Assembly: GCF_004785685.1 (NCBI RefSeq)
Contig: NZ_SRPF01000002.1
Span: forward strand, 1 to 64,000
Direction: 5' to 3'
Source of the DNA: Marinobacter confluentis
GTDB lineage: Bacteria > Pseudomonadota > Gammaproteobacteria > Pseudomonadales > Oleiphilaceae
DNA: 64,000 bases
Under the pieces are notes generated by a model, which saw nothing but the letters and a program-made list of their open reading frames with translations, made no database searches and was not told the DNA's origin. The translations under genes and the position numbers were made by a program. Below are positions 1 through 7,982 of this stretch, in pieces. How positions within the stretch are numbered: position 1 is the first letter of the stretch; every line of letters begins with the position of its first letter.

Positions 1-47
1 TTCAGGATCTTGACGATCTGGGACTCGCTGTACCGTGACTTTTTCAT
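1..47 (-). mobile_element. IS3-family transposase OrfA, N-terminus only
   Basis: Read on the minus strand from 47 to the window edge, the sequence encodes MKKSRYSESQIVKIL, the typical first residues of IS3-family OrfA, a helix-turn-helix protein that helps make the transposase by frameshifting with OrfB. A purine-rich GGAGAG ribosome site lies 4 bases upstream of the ATG. The rest of the element is outside the window. The terminal inverted repeat should fall roughly between 62 and 110 but cannot be fixed from one end. Its position implies insertion next to, or into, the following gene. Confidence 0.7.
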
Positions 48-1131
48 GTCGCTCTCCGTTTGTCTCATTGTAGGCCGGAGAACTCTAATTACGCATGCAC
101 CGATTTTAGGGGATGGTTACAATATTGTATCGATCCGGGCCCTCCTATCGCACCGCACCTCAAACCTCGGCGCTGATGCTCCTATCCTCTCTCCGTCAAA
201 CATTGTGTTTCTTATCGCTCTGCTCAGTTCAGCCAATGAGTGTGGAGCAGTCCACGGCCTTGGCTCGACTAAGCTGATGACCTACACCGGGATGACAGCC
301 CAAAGGATAAACCTCCAGATCAGCAAGCTGAAAAAAATGGGGTTGATACTTGCTACAGTACCCGGCGTCACGGGGAGGCAAATATTGGGGAGAACGACTA
401 CGTCTTATTGGCTAGACCTGAGTCATGGGTTGTTCAAGCTGCCGATTCCTTCAACGATCATCCAAAAGACTCTAGTGACTCTCGATTCTGGCGATGCCGC
501 CCGTGCGCTTTTCAACATCAAAAGGCAATCAAGGGTCGTAAGACGTGAACACGCCAGGAAATCTGGGAAGCAATTGAGCGATCAAAAAGCCCTCAAACTC
601 GCAACAGTCAAATTGCATGTTGAGCATTTAGTGGACATGCCGAATTTCGATCTCGCATTGGTGAAAGACTTTTTTAAGGAAGTCACGAATCCCGGACTGC
701 TGTTAGCATTTCAGACAGTAGTGGATCGAGTTGCTCGCGAAATAGCCTTTTCACGTATGGCTGCAATTCCGGGAGAATCTAGAAAATCGCCGACCATCGG
801 TCAGCTAAGGACATTATATCGAGAATTGTTGCCTGCTCGCTTTCAGCCGTTTAGATCTCCAGGCTTCCCTCTAAAAGAGAACCGGCAAATGCTTCTGAGA
901 GCTGTTTTTAGGATTGCGAGCTTTTTGGCAAGTGACATACTGGCGAACCTGCCAACAATGGGAGGTAAATTTTCCCCGGTAGTCTCATTCGAACTGGTGC
1001 CAGCGCCCCGTGGATCGAACTTTCGTGTTCTGATCGCAGTAGTCTACCCTCCTGAGTCCCGTAGCAACGAGAGTAAGCAATCGAATGTTAACACCAATGA
1101 ACTTACCCCCGAGGCCGGCTCTGAAAGCTAA
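46..1131 (+). CDS. Hypothetical protein with winged-helix-like segment, possibly 5'-truncated by the IS
   Basis: This long open frame of about 361 residues is not a family I recognise. Residues around 60-125 resemble a MarR/winged-helix DNA-binding fold: a helix, then TGMTAQRINLQISKLKKMG as a recognition-helix-like stretch, then a beta-hairpin-like segment. The rest is basic and probably helical, with no catalytic motif seen. The first codons overlap the IS end, no ribosome site precedes them, and the frame runs on upstream, so the native N-terminus was probably removed or replaced by the IS insertion. It lies just before an AlpA-type regulator in the same direction. A regulator or replication-associated role in the mobile element is possible but unproven. 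Confidence 0.45.
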   Translation: MSLSVCLIVGRRTLITHAPILGDGYNIVSIRALLSHRTSNLGADAPILSPSNIVFLIALLSSANECGAVHGLGSTKLMTYTGMTAQRINLQISKLKKMGLILATVPGVTGRQILGRTTTSYWLDLSHGLFKLPIPSTIIQKTLVTLDSGDAARALFNIKRQSRVVRREHARKSGKQLSDQKALKLATVKLHVEHLVDMPNFDLALVKDFFKEVTNPGLLLAFQTVVDRVAREIAFSRMAAIPGESRKSPTIGQLRTLYRELLPARFQPFRSPGFPLKENRQMLLRAVFRIASFLASDILANLPTMGGKFSPVVSFELVPAPRGSNFRVLIAVVYPPESRSNESKQSNVNTNELTPEAGSES

Positions 1132-1214
1132 AGGCTCGCATCCAGCTAGAGTCGCTCTGTTAGTTTGTACAGTGCTCAACAGATCTTCTGAACCAACAGG
1201 TCAGGAGATCAATC

Positions 1215-1688
1215 ATGCAAATCCTCAGGCTCAGAGACGTTATTCAAACGACAGGCCTTGGCCGCTCATCAATTTATAAGTTTTCAGGCCAAGGCCTATT
1301 TCCCCGTCCCATAACGCTTGGTGGTATGTCAGTTGGCTGGACAACAAAACGAATAGACCAATGGATCGTTGAACGAGTGCGCGAACGTGATTCCGTCCCT
1401 GACAACGCAGAGCACACTACCTCATGGGCCGTCACCATTGGAAAAGGCAATATCTGTCAAACGGACCTACAGATCCTCAGAATCAAGCAAGTTATTGAGT
1501 TAACGGGCTTGGCCCGGGCGACGGTGTACAAATACATTCACGAAAGAGAGTTTCCGCTTCCGGTATCACTGGTAGGTGCCTCGGTCGGCTGGCTGCGGGC
1601 CGAAATCGAGTATTGGCTGGCTTGCTGTGCTGAAGAGAGTAGCGATGAGTCCCTCGATGAACCTGAAGCGCAATCCGAAGCTGCCTGA
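1215..1688 (+). CDS. Tandem AlpA-family regulator (two helix-turn-helix domains fused)
   Basis: AlpA proteins are small MerR-like DNA-binding activators found in P4-type satellites and integrative islands, where they commonly activate integrase or excision genes. This 157-residue protein contains two consecutive AlpA domains. The first (about 2-58) has the ILRLRDVIQTTGLGRSSIYK core and the second (about 89-145) has ILRIKQVIELTGLARATVYK. Each is followed by the usual FPxPxxLxxxSVGW and a W-rich helix. Normal AlpA proteins are 60-90 residues with one domain, so this is a duplication-fusion. AGGAG sits 7 bases before the ATG. A single-domain paralogue lies at 3395-3607. Confidence in family is high; its target is unknown. 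Confidence 0.85.
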   Translation: MQILRLRDVIQTTGLGRSSIYKFSGQGLFPRPITLGGMSVGWTTKRIDQWIVERVRERDSVPDNAEHTTSWAVTIGKGNICQTDLQILRIKQVIELTGLARATVYKYIHEREFPLPVSLVGASVGWLRAEIEYWLACCAEESSDESLDEPEAQSEAA

Positions 1689-2095
1689 CCCATACGCAAT
1701 ATACCAGTATCAGTAACGCCTCTGACTAGCCCCGCTACCAACACTAATTCTTTTTGCAACCGATCTATCTATCCTCCAGCTGTGGCCGACATTCCGCATC
1801 CAGCGCTCGCAACTTTCCTTACGAAGGAAAACATCCGCTTTTGGGTTTGTATGTTATTGACTAACAGCAGTACGCCTTATCAGTGGATACAGTAGCAAAG
1901 AGGAGATGGGCTCACCCAGTGAAAGCCCATTGCGGTACTGGGAGTGATTACAGAGATATCGAGAGAATCATCACCTTAAAGCAATGCTTTACATCCAGGT
2001 GGCAATGAACCGCATTCAGCAATTCAAATGAGCATCAAAAGGGACTTGACCGAATTACATTCAGGAGGACAGATCACTTTTTACATGCCGGGGTA
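1689..2095. other. Gene-free stretch of about 400 bp
   Basis: No convincing gene was found on either strand. It contains a 7-bp dyad (ATGGGCT at 1906-1912 and AGCCCAT at 1924-1930, 11-base loop). An AGGAGG ribosome-site-like sequence near 2063 precedes the next gene. It probably holds the promoter of the Gp2-like gene, but no clear -35/-10 pair could be assigned. Confidence 0.4.
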
Positions 2096-3289
2096 ATGGT
2101 ACGAGCGCAAAGCTCAGACCATCTAACCTGGAGAATGACAATGGACCATCACACATACCACGATACCCCAACCGACGAAGAGATGATGGATTGGTTGGGC
2201 GGATTACACTGCGGTGAAATCATGACGAATCCAGCAGGCCAGCCAATCACGATGCCCTCAGATTACCACTGGCGCAACGATCTGATTTGGGTCGACCAAC
2301 AGCTAAAAGCTATGGCCAATGCGCGCCATTTCCTTGATCACCAGCGACTGATTCAGCCAGAGGCCTTCGGTGCAGAGACAGTTGTATTGGCCCCAGATCC
2401 GCTGTTAGAGACGCTGACTGCTGTTTTCACCGTGTTAGTGGTTATGTTTCATGAGGAAAATATTGGTCGCTATTATCGACCCAGTCCCCACGCGACCTGC
2501 TTTCTTAGAGCCTTTGGCCAGAGTGCGTACCTCCACGAGGCAGGATTCTACCAACCACCATCATTGAACTCTCAGGCTGCAGAACAAGTTGTAAGCGATC
2601 TCAACCAACGACTGGAAGCCTGGTATCAGAGCATGATTCGGCAGGACTTTACCCGCGAGTGTAATCGGAATCGCCGGAACAGCCGAAACAATTACCAGCG
2701 TCTATGTGATCTGATGGAGGCGCTTTTTGAGTGCCACAGCCGCCTTATGGTTGTTCGGGTAGACCTGGGGTATAGAGAATTCGACAGCCCCTACATTGAC
2801 TACGAGACGGCACGGCACCACCGGGAGCAATTCTGCCGTAATTTTTACACTCACGACCTGTTCAGATGCCTGCTGGGCCACGCCTGGAAGCTGGAGTGGC
2901 AACCTAAGAAGGGGTTCCACTACCATTTCATATTTTTCTTTGACGGTCATCAGTGCCGAGAGGACGTTACTCAAGCCCGCCTCATCGGGGAGCTATGGCA
3001 GCAAACCATCACCGGTAATCAGGGTCTTTACTACAACTGCAACCTCGATGCTGAGCGCCGCTACCACTACAACGCCATGGGATGTATTGACTACCACCAA
3101 TTCCAGAAAAAGCGTGGGCTTTTCGAGATAGCGAAGTATCTGACAAAGGTCGACGAGTACGCAGCCATGTTGGTTAAAGACAGGACCTTTCAGACTAGCC
3201 ATAAACCGAGCAGTCATGACGGACCGCGTCGTGGGCGGCCTCGCCTGTATCAGAGCACGCCTTTCAATTACGGCGATACTGATCTCTGA
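2096..3289 (+). CDS. Inovirus Gp2 / YagK-YfjJ family protein
   Basis: The C-terminal half matches the inovirus-type Gp2 (YagK/YfjJ C-terminal) family common in P4-like satellites and integrative islands, where it sits beside AlpA genes. Visible signs are the tyrosine/histidine-rich core, the LFEIAKYLTKVDEY segment at about 345-360, and a basic tail with the GPRRGRPRLY signature near 380. Members are thought to act in replication or mobilisation of the element; the exact activity is not established here. Residues 200-300 carry the aromatic YFHFIFF-like strand typical of the family. Start choice is uncertain: ATG 2096 gives 397 residues, while ATG 2141, seven bases after a GGAG, gives 382. AlpA genes flank it on both sides. 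Confidence 0.7.
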   Translation: MVRAQSSDHLTWRMTMDHHTYHDTPTDEEMMDWLGGLHCGEIMTNPAGQPITMPSDYHWRNDLIWVDQQLKAMANARHFLDHQRLIQPEAFGAETVVLAPDPLLETLTAVFTVLVVMFHEENIGRYYRPSPHATCFLRAFGQSAYLHEAGFYQPPSLNSQAAEQVVSDLNQRLEAWYQSMIRQDFTRECNRNRRNSRNNYQRLCDLMEALFECHSRLMVVRVDLGYREFDSPYIDYETARHHREQFCRNFYTHDLFRCLLGHAWKLEWQPKKGFHYHFIFFFDGHQCREDVTQARLIGELWQQTITGNQGLYYNCNLDAERRYHYNAMGCIDYHQFQKKRGLFEIAKYLTKVDEYAAMLVKDRTFQTSHKPSSHDGPRRGRPRLYQSTPFNYGDTDL

Positions 3290-3394
3290 TTCAACGTCGA
3301 TAACGCCCAGCCTAATGTGGACACTGAGCCGACGCCCGGCATGACTGTTTAAACTCTCCGACAAATACTCTGAGCAATTGCAGGAGGAAGATCT

Positions 3395-3607
3395 ATGAGA
3401 GTGCTCAGACTGGCGGACGTGCAAGATAAAACCGGACTGGCCAGGTCCACGCTGTACAAATATGTTGATGCAGGCACGTTTCCACGGCCCATCTACCTTG
3501 GCGGCAAAGCCGTAGGCTGGATTGATTCTGAGGTACACGAATGGCTGCTGGAAAGGCAAATCGAACGTGATATGACCCATGGAACAACCAGAGGCTGGAG
3601 CCTCTGA
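3395..3607 (+). CDS. AlpA-family transcriptional regulator
   Basis: This 70-residue single-domain AlpA protein has VLRLADVQDKTGLARSTLYK as its helix-turn-helix, then TFPRPIYLGGKAVGW and a final W-containing helix. It is probably a DNA-binding activator of integration, excision or element genes. AGGAGG is 6 bases before the ATG. It resembles the second domain of the tandem AlpA at 1215-1688 (GLAR-S/A-T-x-YKY), suggesting a paralogous family inside one element. A GC-rich hairpin follows about 50 bases after the stop. Confidence 0.88.
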   Translation: MRVLRLADVQDKTGLARSTLYKYVDAGTFPRPIYLGGKAVGWIDSEVHEWLLERQIERDMTHGTTRGWSL

Positions 3608-3655
3608 TATTATTAAGTGTCTACCATAGACCTCGGTGGATCCTGGTGGAACCCA

Positions 3656-3682
3656 AAGCCGCCGGTTTTAAGCCGGCGGCTT
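3656..3682. terminator. GC-rich hairpin between convergent genes
   Basis: A perfect 10-bp stem (AAGCCGCCGG / CCGGCGGCTT) with a 7-base TTTTAAG loop lies between the AlpA gene (+) and the HicA-like gene (-). The following bases are only moderately T-rich on either strand, so it is a plausible but not textbook bidirectional terminator. Confidence 0.55.
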
Positions 3683-3790
3683 GATTCCCTCTTAGTTGTT
3701 TGCAGTCGGAGTCAACGTGCAAACGGTACCACCTTCCACCCAGCTGACAACGCCAATAACAAGAATGTGGATCCGGACTCCTGAGCACCT

Positions 3791-3994
3791 CTAGCTTCGG
3801 CGCTTTATTCTGCTCACAGTGGACACCATCTCCTGCAGAGACCTTCTTTTACTGGGCGTAGAAGGAACCACCACCATCGCCTGAGATCCCGGTGCAAGCA
3901 ACTTGCCATGCTTTTTACCCTGCTTGAATCTCCATCCATCACGAACCAGGTGTTTCGCATACCGATTAATATCCTTATCCGAAGAGAACTTCAT
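3791..3994 (-). CDS. HicA-like small protein coupled to viperin
   Basis: This 67-residue basic protein shows the compact alpha-beta pattern of HicA-type mRNA interferases (dsRBD-like fold): an N-terminal helix ending LVRDGW, a KQGKKHGKL strand where HicA carries its catalytic histidine (His29 here), then VVVPSTPSK and a C-terminal helix. Its ATG overlaps the viperin stop in an ATGA (3991-3994), so the two are almost certainly co-transcribed and translationally coupled. No HicB-type antitoxin gene is adjacent, which is unusual if it is a true toxin. It could instead be a HicA-fold RNA-binding partner of the viperin system. Family assignment is by pattern only. Confidence 0.55.
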   Translation of the reverse strand: MKFSSDKDINRYAKHLVRDGWRFKQGKKHGKLLAPGSQAMVVVPSTPSKRRSLQEMVSTVSRIKRRS

Positions 3995-4902
3995 TCGATG
4001 CCCCGGGCTTCCTTCGAATACCGTGAGAGAAACCGCTCAGGATTGAAGTTAACCTGCTCAAACGCTTTTTCAGCGCCAACCTCCAGAATAGGCTGACTGT
4101 ACTGATACCCCTCGGAACATGGGGAGTTCTGGAAAAAGCGGCCCTGAGGATCAACCATGATGTAGGACTCCTGCATGTCCTGGTTGTCCTCAACCACTGC
4201 GATTGATCGATAAGCCGAATGCCGCGCAACGAAGGCCTGGAACTGGACATCGGTAACGCTAGTTGATTGATCAACTACCGGCAGCGCCCTGAGAATTTTC
4301 CATTTCTCGGGCTGTATTAAGTCAACAACACTCGATAGGTCATCCTTCCAGTTCAGTCGATTAACCACGGTATTCAGTTTCACCGCTAATACAGGATTGC
4401 AACGCCTGAGAAGCGCAAAGGAGCTGCTGAGGGAGTCCAGGTTCAGGAGCCGGCCGTGACTATCAACTCTCCCGATTAGGTTGTTGGTGTCGACGTTCCC
4501 AGAGTCGATACTAACCCCGAGCATATCGAGGCCGGGCGCTAGTAATTCGCATAGCTCCTCGGTCAAAAAGGAGCCGTTAGTAATCAAAGATGCCCGAATA
4601 CCAAGCCGGCGCGCCTGATGCACAGCTGTCTGGACTGCTGAAGGGAAGAGCAAGGGCTCCCCACCTGCGATGTTCAAACGTGGATTGACACCTTGGAACC
4701 CAAACTTTCTGGCGGCGCCATCAGAACGGAAGAATCGTCCAAGCTCTGTCACCAAGGCACGAACCTTGTGTTCCTCTCTGATCAAGTCCTTTACGCTTTC
4801 AGCGCGCTCCCAATGGGCATAACAATATCGGCATGAAAAGTTGCAGGCCTCTGTTAGATGCCAATTGACGACAACGGGCACGGGATGTGAGGTTAGACTC
4901 AT
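3991..4902 (-). CDS. Prokaryotic viperin (pVip), radical SAM antiviral enzyme
   Basis: Viperins use SAM and a 4Fe-4S cluster to convert CTP, UTP or GTP into 3'-deoxy-3',4'-didehydro nucleotides that terminate phage RNA synthesis. The 303-residue protein has the viperin signature NWHLTEACNFSCRYCY (about 12-27), i.e. NxHxxxxCNxxCxxC, followed by GGEPLLF (about 79-85), ITNGS and VSIDS. Viperin-specific C-terminal landmarks are KLNTVVNRLNW, EKWKILRALPV and VEDNQDMQESYIMVDP, which track human viperin closely. Length equals the viperin core without the eukaryotic membrane helix. AGGAG precedes the ATG. It is transcribed away from the ankyrin gene and overlaps a HicA-like gene downstream. Which nucleotide it uses cannot be read from sequence alone. 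A different radical SAM enzyme is unlikely given the C-terminal match. Confidence 0.9.
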   Translation of the reverse strand: MSLTSHPVPVVVNWHLTEACNFSCRYCYAHWERAESVKDLIREEHKVRALVTELGRFFRSDGAARKFGFQGVNPRLNIAGGEPLLFPSAVQTAVHQARRLGIRASLITNGSFLTEELCELLAPGLDMLGVSIDSGNVDTNNLIGRVDSHGRLLNLDSLSSSFALLRRCNPVLAVKLNTVVNRLNWKDDLSSVVDLIQPEKWKILRALPVVDQSTSVTDVQFQAFVARHSAYRSIAVVEDNQDMQESYIMVDPQGRFFQNSPCSEGYQYSQPILEVGAEKAFEQVNFNPERFLSRYSKEARGIE

Positions 4903-4970
4903 AAAAGCTCCTATCGGTTGATCGAGGAGCCAGAGTGTCAGGCATCAGATCTTCCCAGTATGAAATCCGC

Positions 4971-5038
4971 CGTACCCCCCTCTTCTCACTGAACCGAGGT
5001 CAAATAAATAACGGGGGGGGTACGCCACTTTTCAGTGA
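4971..5038. promoter_or_regulatory. Divergent control region with two interleaved inverted repeats and a G8 tract
   Basis: Between viperin and the ankyrin gene there are two perfect inverted repeats whose arms interleave: CGTACCCCCC (4971-4980) with GGGGGGTACG (5015-5024), and TCACTGAA (4986-4993) with TTCAGTGA (5031-5038). The right arm of the first sits in a run of eight G (5013-5020). This layout suggests operators for a dimeric regulator or an RNA pseudoknot. No -10/-35 pair is clear enough to call. Confidence 0.55.
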
Positions 5039-5091
5039 AAGCGCTACCAATTTCGACAAGGATGGGGCCATCACTAACCAAGGAGAAATAT

Positions 5092-7821
5092 ATGGCTACC
5101 TTCCCTTCGATTGAGACCGCATTGATGGAAATCCATCAAAGCTTGGGGCTCAAGCAGGATCAGACGAAGATCAAAAGAAAATTTAGTACCGGAAGCATGC
5201 GCCTTGCAGAGCACACGGTAATGGGCGAGCGGATCCTTCGTGAGATATTCGATGAGCTCGAACTTGACGGGCAAGCGCGCGCAGATTTCATGACCAACCT
5301 GACGGAACTCGGCAATGCCCTCAAGGGGCTGGAATGCAATACATGGACATTTCAGGCCGATGAAGAACAGGTCCTCTGGGTATTGTTGGGACACTTCTTT
5401 ATGCCCGGTATTGCCCGCCACACAGCCTTCTGGAACCTACACGGCAATTTAGATCAGGGCATGCCTCGGGGAAGCTTTTGGTATCTCCCAGAACCGCGCA
5501 CAACGTCTGAGGGAATGGAAATAGATCTTCCTGTAAAGCAGGTTGTCGATTGGCTGGCGGATTTAGCTGGTGGTTCGATTGAGCGCCTTTCCCTGGCGAG
5601 AGCTGGGGCTAAAAGCGGTAAAGGTCAAGATGATTTCGACACCTTCACCAGAACCTTGTACAACTGGCGAAACGGCACCCTTCCCTACCACGACAAGATT
5701 TATCAGTTTTTTCCTGACGACTTGGCCATTCCCTTCGAAGGCACATTTGAAATCGACGAAGCCCAGCCTGCTGCGCACCAGTTCGACGCCGCAGTGGCCT
5801 TTTTGAAGAGTAGAGAATTGGATGATAACAAGGATTCTCTCAGGCGAGAGCTTGCAATGGGCAACGATAACGATGTAAAGCGAATAATCGATGGTCAAGC
5901 AACGGAATCTGAAAAGGAACTTTTGGTACGTCTGGTCGCAGACCGCTACCAGAAACCAACTGCTAAGATCATCCGCCAACGCCTGCTTTTCGCTAGGTTG
6001 ATGCAAGACGGTTACGACAGACTCTTGAAAAAGCTCTGCCCCGGTGTCGATAAGTTATGTTCTGACTTCGAGCAGAACAAACTGCTGCAAATTCTTGCGA
6101 GCTACAAGCATATCTACAATCTCACGATCGAGGCTTGGCGCAACTTCCGAAGTTCTGGCGAGGCGGCAGAAAATGCCTGGTTCGAAAGGCAGCTTGAACC
6201 CGGGGACGCAAACACTCTTTACCTGTCCATCCTTCCGTCAAAACGTAAGACCGGGAATCTCGAATTGGCGGGATTGCTGACCCAGCTGTTCTCTTTATCA
6301 AGGCCTGGCGATGAACTGACAGACATCGTTGGCAGTGACGCGTCGACTCACGCGCAGATAGTTCGTTCGCGTGAAGAGCTGCTGAGGAACCACGCAGAGG
6401 AAGCAAAAGCAGCTCGAGGCCTCATAAAGAGGGCTAGAACTGCCTCACCCTGGCGGACTTTTCAAAAGGAAAACCGTTTCGCTGTCATGGCGCAAGTAGC
6501 AAACTTCGCGGGACTTTCACCAGAGGCGAGATGGGCTGCGACCTCGAGAATGAAGGAACTAGCAGACACTCCCGAACAGAAGATTCAGCCGATATTGCTT
6601 GAGCTTAGCAACTACCTCGGTGGCCAGGGCAAGATTAGGTTGCCAAACGATTCGTCTACCCGGGTCGAATCACTTTTGGATGAAGCAAAGCAAAATTCTG
6701 CCTATGAGAATTGGCGGGCACTGTTGCTTCACTTTGAGGCCAAACACCATCTGGCCATGAACGACATCAACAATGCGTCAAAGAGCTTCCACCAAGCTTT
6801 TGAGGCGTCGAACGAGAAGGCGTTCGGAACTCTCAAGGGTGAGATCGCCTTGGATTGCCTCGCCACTGAAGTCGCGAACCAAAAGCTATTCCCAAATAAC
6901 CACGAAAGATACTATCGGGCTATGCTTGGTTGGGGCGTCTTCAACAATCGTCAGGTGTTAGACATCTATGATTCAGCACGGGAAGCCGCCGATTATTTCT
7001 GGCATCAGCTATACAGCCCCTATCCCGGCATTGAACCCATGAAGCCCGTCTCCGAGCAAGCCTTGAAGGACTCCTTTGGTCTCATCATGTCTGGCGACTT
7101 ACCCGGACTGGAAAACTGGATTAAGGATAACTCCCGCAAATTCAGCAATAGCTTGAAATGCGTTACCGGAGATTCGGTTCTGATGCTGTGGATCAAGCTC
7201 CGATCCCATTTCACTGATCAACTCCCCAAATTACGGCGTATCGCCCCGGCAGAGTTCGAATCAGAGCTGCAACGAGTGGAAACGGTAACAACAACCTGGA
7301 GACAGGCAATCAAATTGCTCGCGAGCAAGGTTGAAAAGCAGTTGAATTACGCTGATTTCAAGGGGCAGACTCCCCTGATGCTGGTTGCTGAGGCGGGTGA
7401 TGCAGAATTGGTTCAATCCTTCCTCGACGCTGGTGCGGACCCTGATCTTAAGGATTTTGAAGGTAGATCTGCACTGCATGCTGCCGTGAAATCGCACGAC
7501 AAAGAAACCATCGATGCATTATTGAACCACCCATGCACTACGGATTTAAAAACTGTGGACGGGCGCTCACCCATGCATACTGCAGCTTGGTCAGGAAATG
7601 GCTATGCAATTGATCGGCTTATTGAGCTATCACCGCAACTTGCATGGCGACGAGACTCGCATGACATGACCCCCTTGGAGCTCGCCGAAAAGTTGTGTGA
7701 AGAACCAGATGCCCTCGCCTATCTCAACCAAGAACTGGAGAACCAGAAGCGAAGACCGGTTTATGCAAAGGACTTGCAGGGGCTCATTAGCTCTCTGGAA
7801 AACGCCCCTGTGATTAATTGA
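5092..7821 (+). CDS. Large protein with C-terminal ankyrin repeats, island-borne, function unknown
   Basis: I do not recognise the N-terminal 750 residues. They are mostly helical and include RTLYNWRNGTLPYHDKIYQF (about 197-216), which resembles a regulator-type helix-turn-helix. Residues about 750-850 form roughly three ankyrin repeats (GQTPLMLVAEAGDAELVQ, GRSALHAAVKSHDKE, GRSPMHTAAWSGN). No nuclease, protease or nucleotide-binding motif was seen. The start at 5092 is chosen for its AAGGAG ribosome site; an upstream ATG at 5035 lies in the repeat region and lacks one. It is divergent from viperin across about 190 bp, so the two probably share control. Ankyrin proteins occur in several defence loci as sensors or scaffolds, but that role here is inference. 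Confidence 0.75.
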   Translation: MATFPSIETALMEIHQSLGLKQDQTKIKRKFSTGSMRLAEHTVMGERILREIFDELELDGQARADFMTNLTELGNALKGLECNTWTFQADEEQVLWVLLGHFFMPGIARHTAFWNLHGNLDQGMPRGSFWYLPEPRTTSEGMEIDLPVKQVVDWLADLAGGSIERLSLARAGAKSGKGQDDFDTFTRTLYNWRNGTLPYHDKIYQFFPDDLAIPFEGTFEIDEAQPAAHQFDAAVAFLKSRELDDNKDSLRRELAMGNDNDVKRIIDGQATESEKELLVRLVADRYQKPTAKIIRQRLLFARLMQDGYDRLLKKLCPGVDKLCSDFEQNKLLQILASYKHIYNLTIEAWRNFRSSGEAAENAWFERQLEPGDANTLYLSILPSKRKTGNLELAGLLTQLFSLSRPGDELTDIVGSDASTHAQIVRSREELLRNHAEEAKAARGLIKRARTASPWRTFQKENRFAVMAQVANFAGLSPEARWAATSRMKELADTPEQKIQPILLELSNYLGGQGKIRLPNDSSTRVESLLDEAKQNSAYENWRALLLHFEAKHHLAMNDINNASKSFHQAFEASNEKAFGTLKGEIALDCLATEVANQKLFPNNHERYYRAMLGWGVFNNRQVLDIYDSAREAADYFWHQLYSPYPGIEPMKPVSEQALKDSFGLIMSGDLPGLENWIKDNSRKFSNSLKCVTGDSVLMLWIKLRSHFTDQLPKLRRIAPAEFESELQRVETVTTTWRQAIKLLASKVEKQLNYADFKGQTPLMLVAEAGDAELVQSFLDAGADPDLKDFEGRSALHAAVKSHDKETIDALLNHPCTTDLKTVDGRSPMHTAAWSGNGYAIDRLIELSPQLAWRRDSHDMTPLELAEKLCEEPDALAYLNQELENQKRRPVYAKDLQGLISSLENAPVIN

Positions 7822-7842
7822 ACCACTGCTTCCAACGAAACC

Positions 7843-7876
7843 ATACCTGGCCGGTTAAAACCCATCGGCCAGGTAT
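7843..7876. terminator. Hairpin between convergent ankyrin gene and Wadjet operon
   Basis: An 11-bp perfect stem, ATACCTGGCCG (7843-7853) with CGGCCAGGTAT (7866-7876), and a 12-base loop lie just after the ankyrin stop and before the jetB end. There is no strong T-run on either side, so termination may be weak or factor-assisted. Confidence 0.5.
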
Positions 7877-7982
7877 AAATTTCGCCCTAATCCGCAATCC
7901 AGACCTTAAATGCTCGGAGTAATTACGCTGCCGAGCCATCGTCGATTCAGCTGCATTCATCCGGAGAGCATCCCTCTGATGC

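Noticed and set aside
3656..3682. Hairpin near the AlpA gene as a tRNA or attachment site
   Set aside because: It is a simple perfect palindrome without cloverleaf parts or a second copy in the window.
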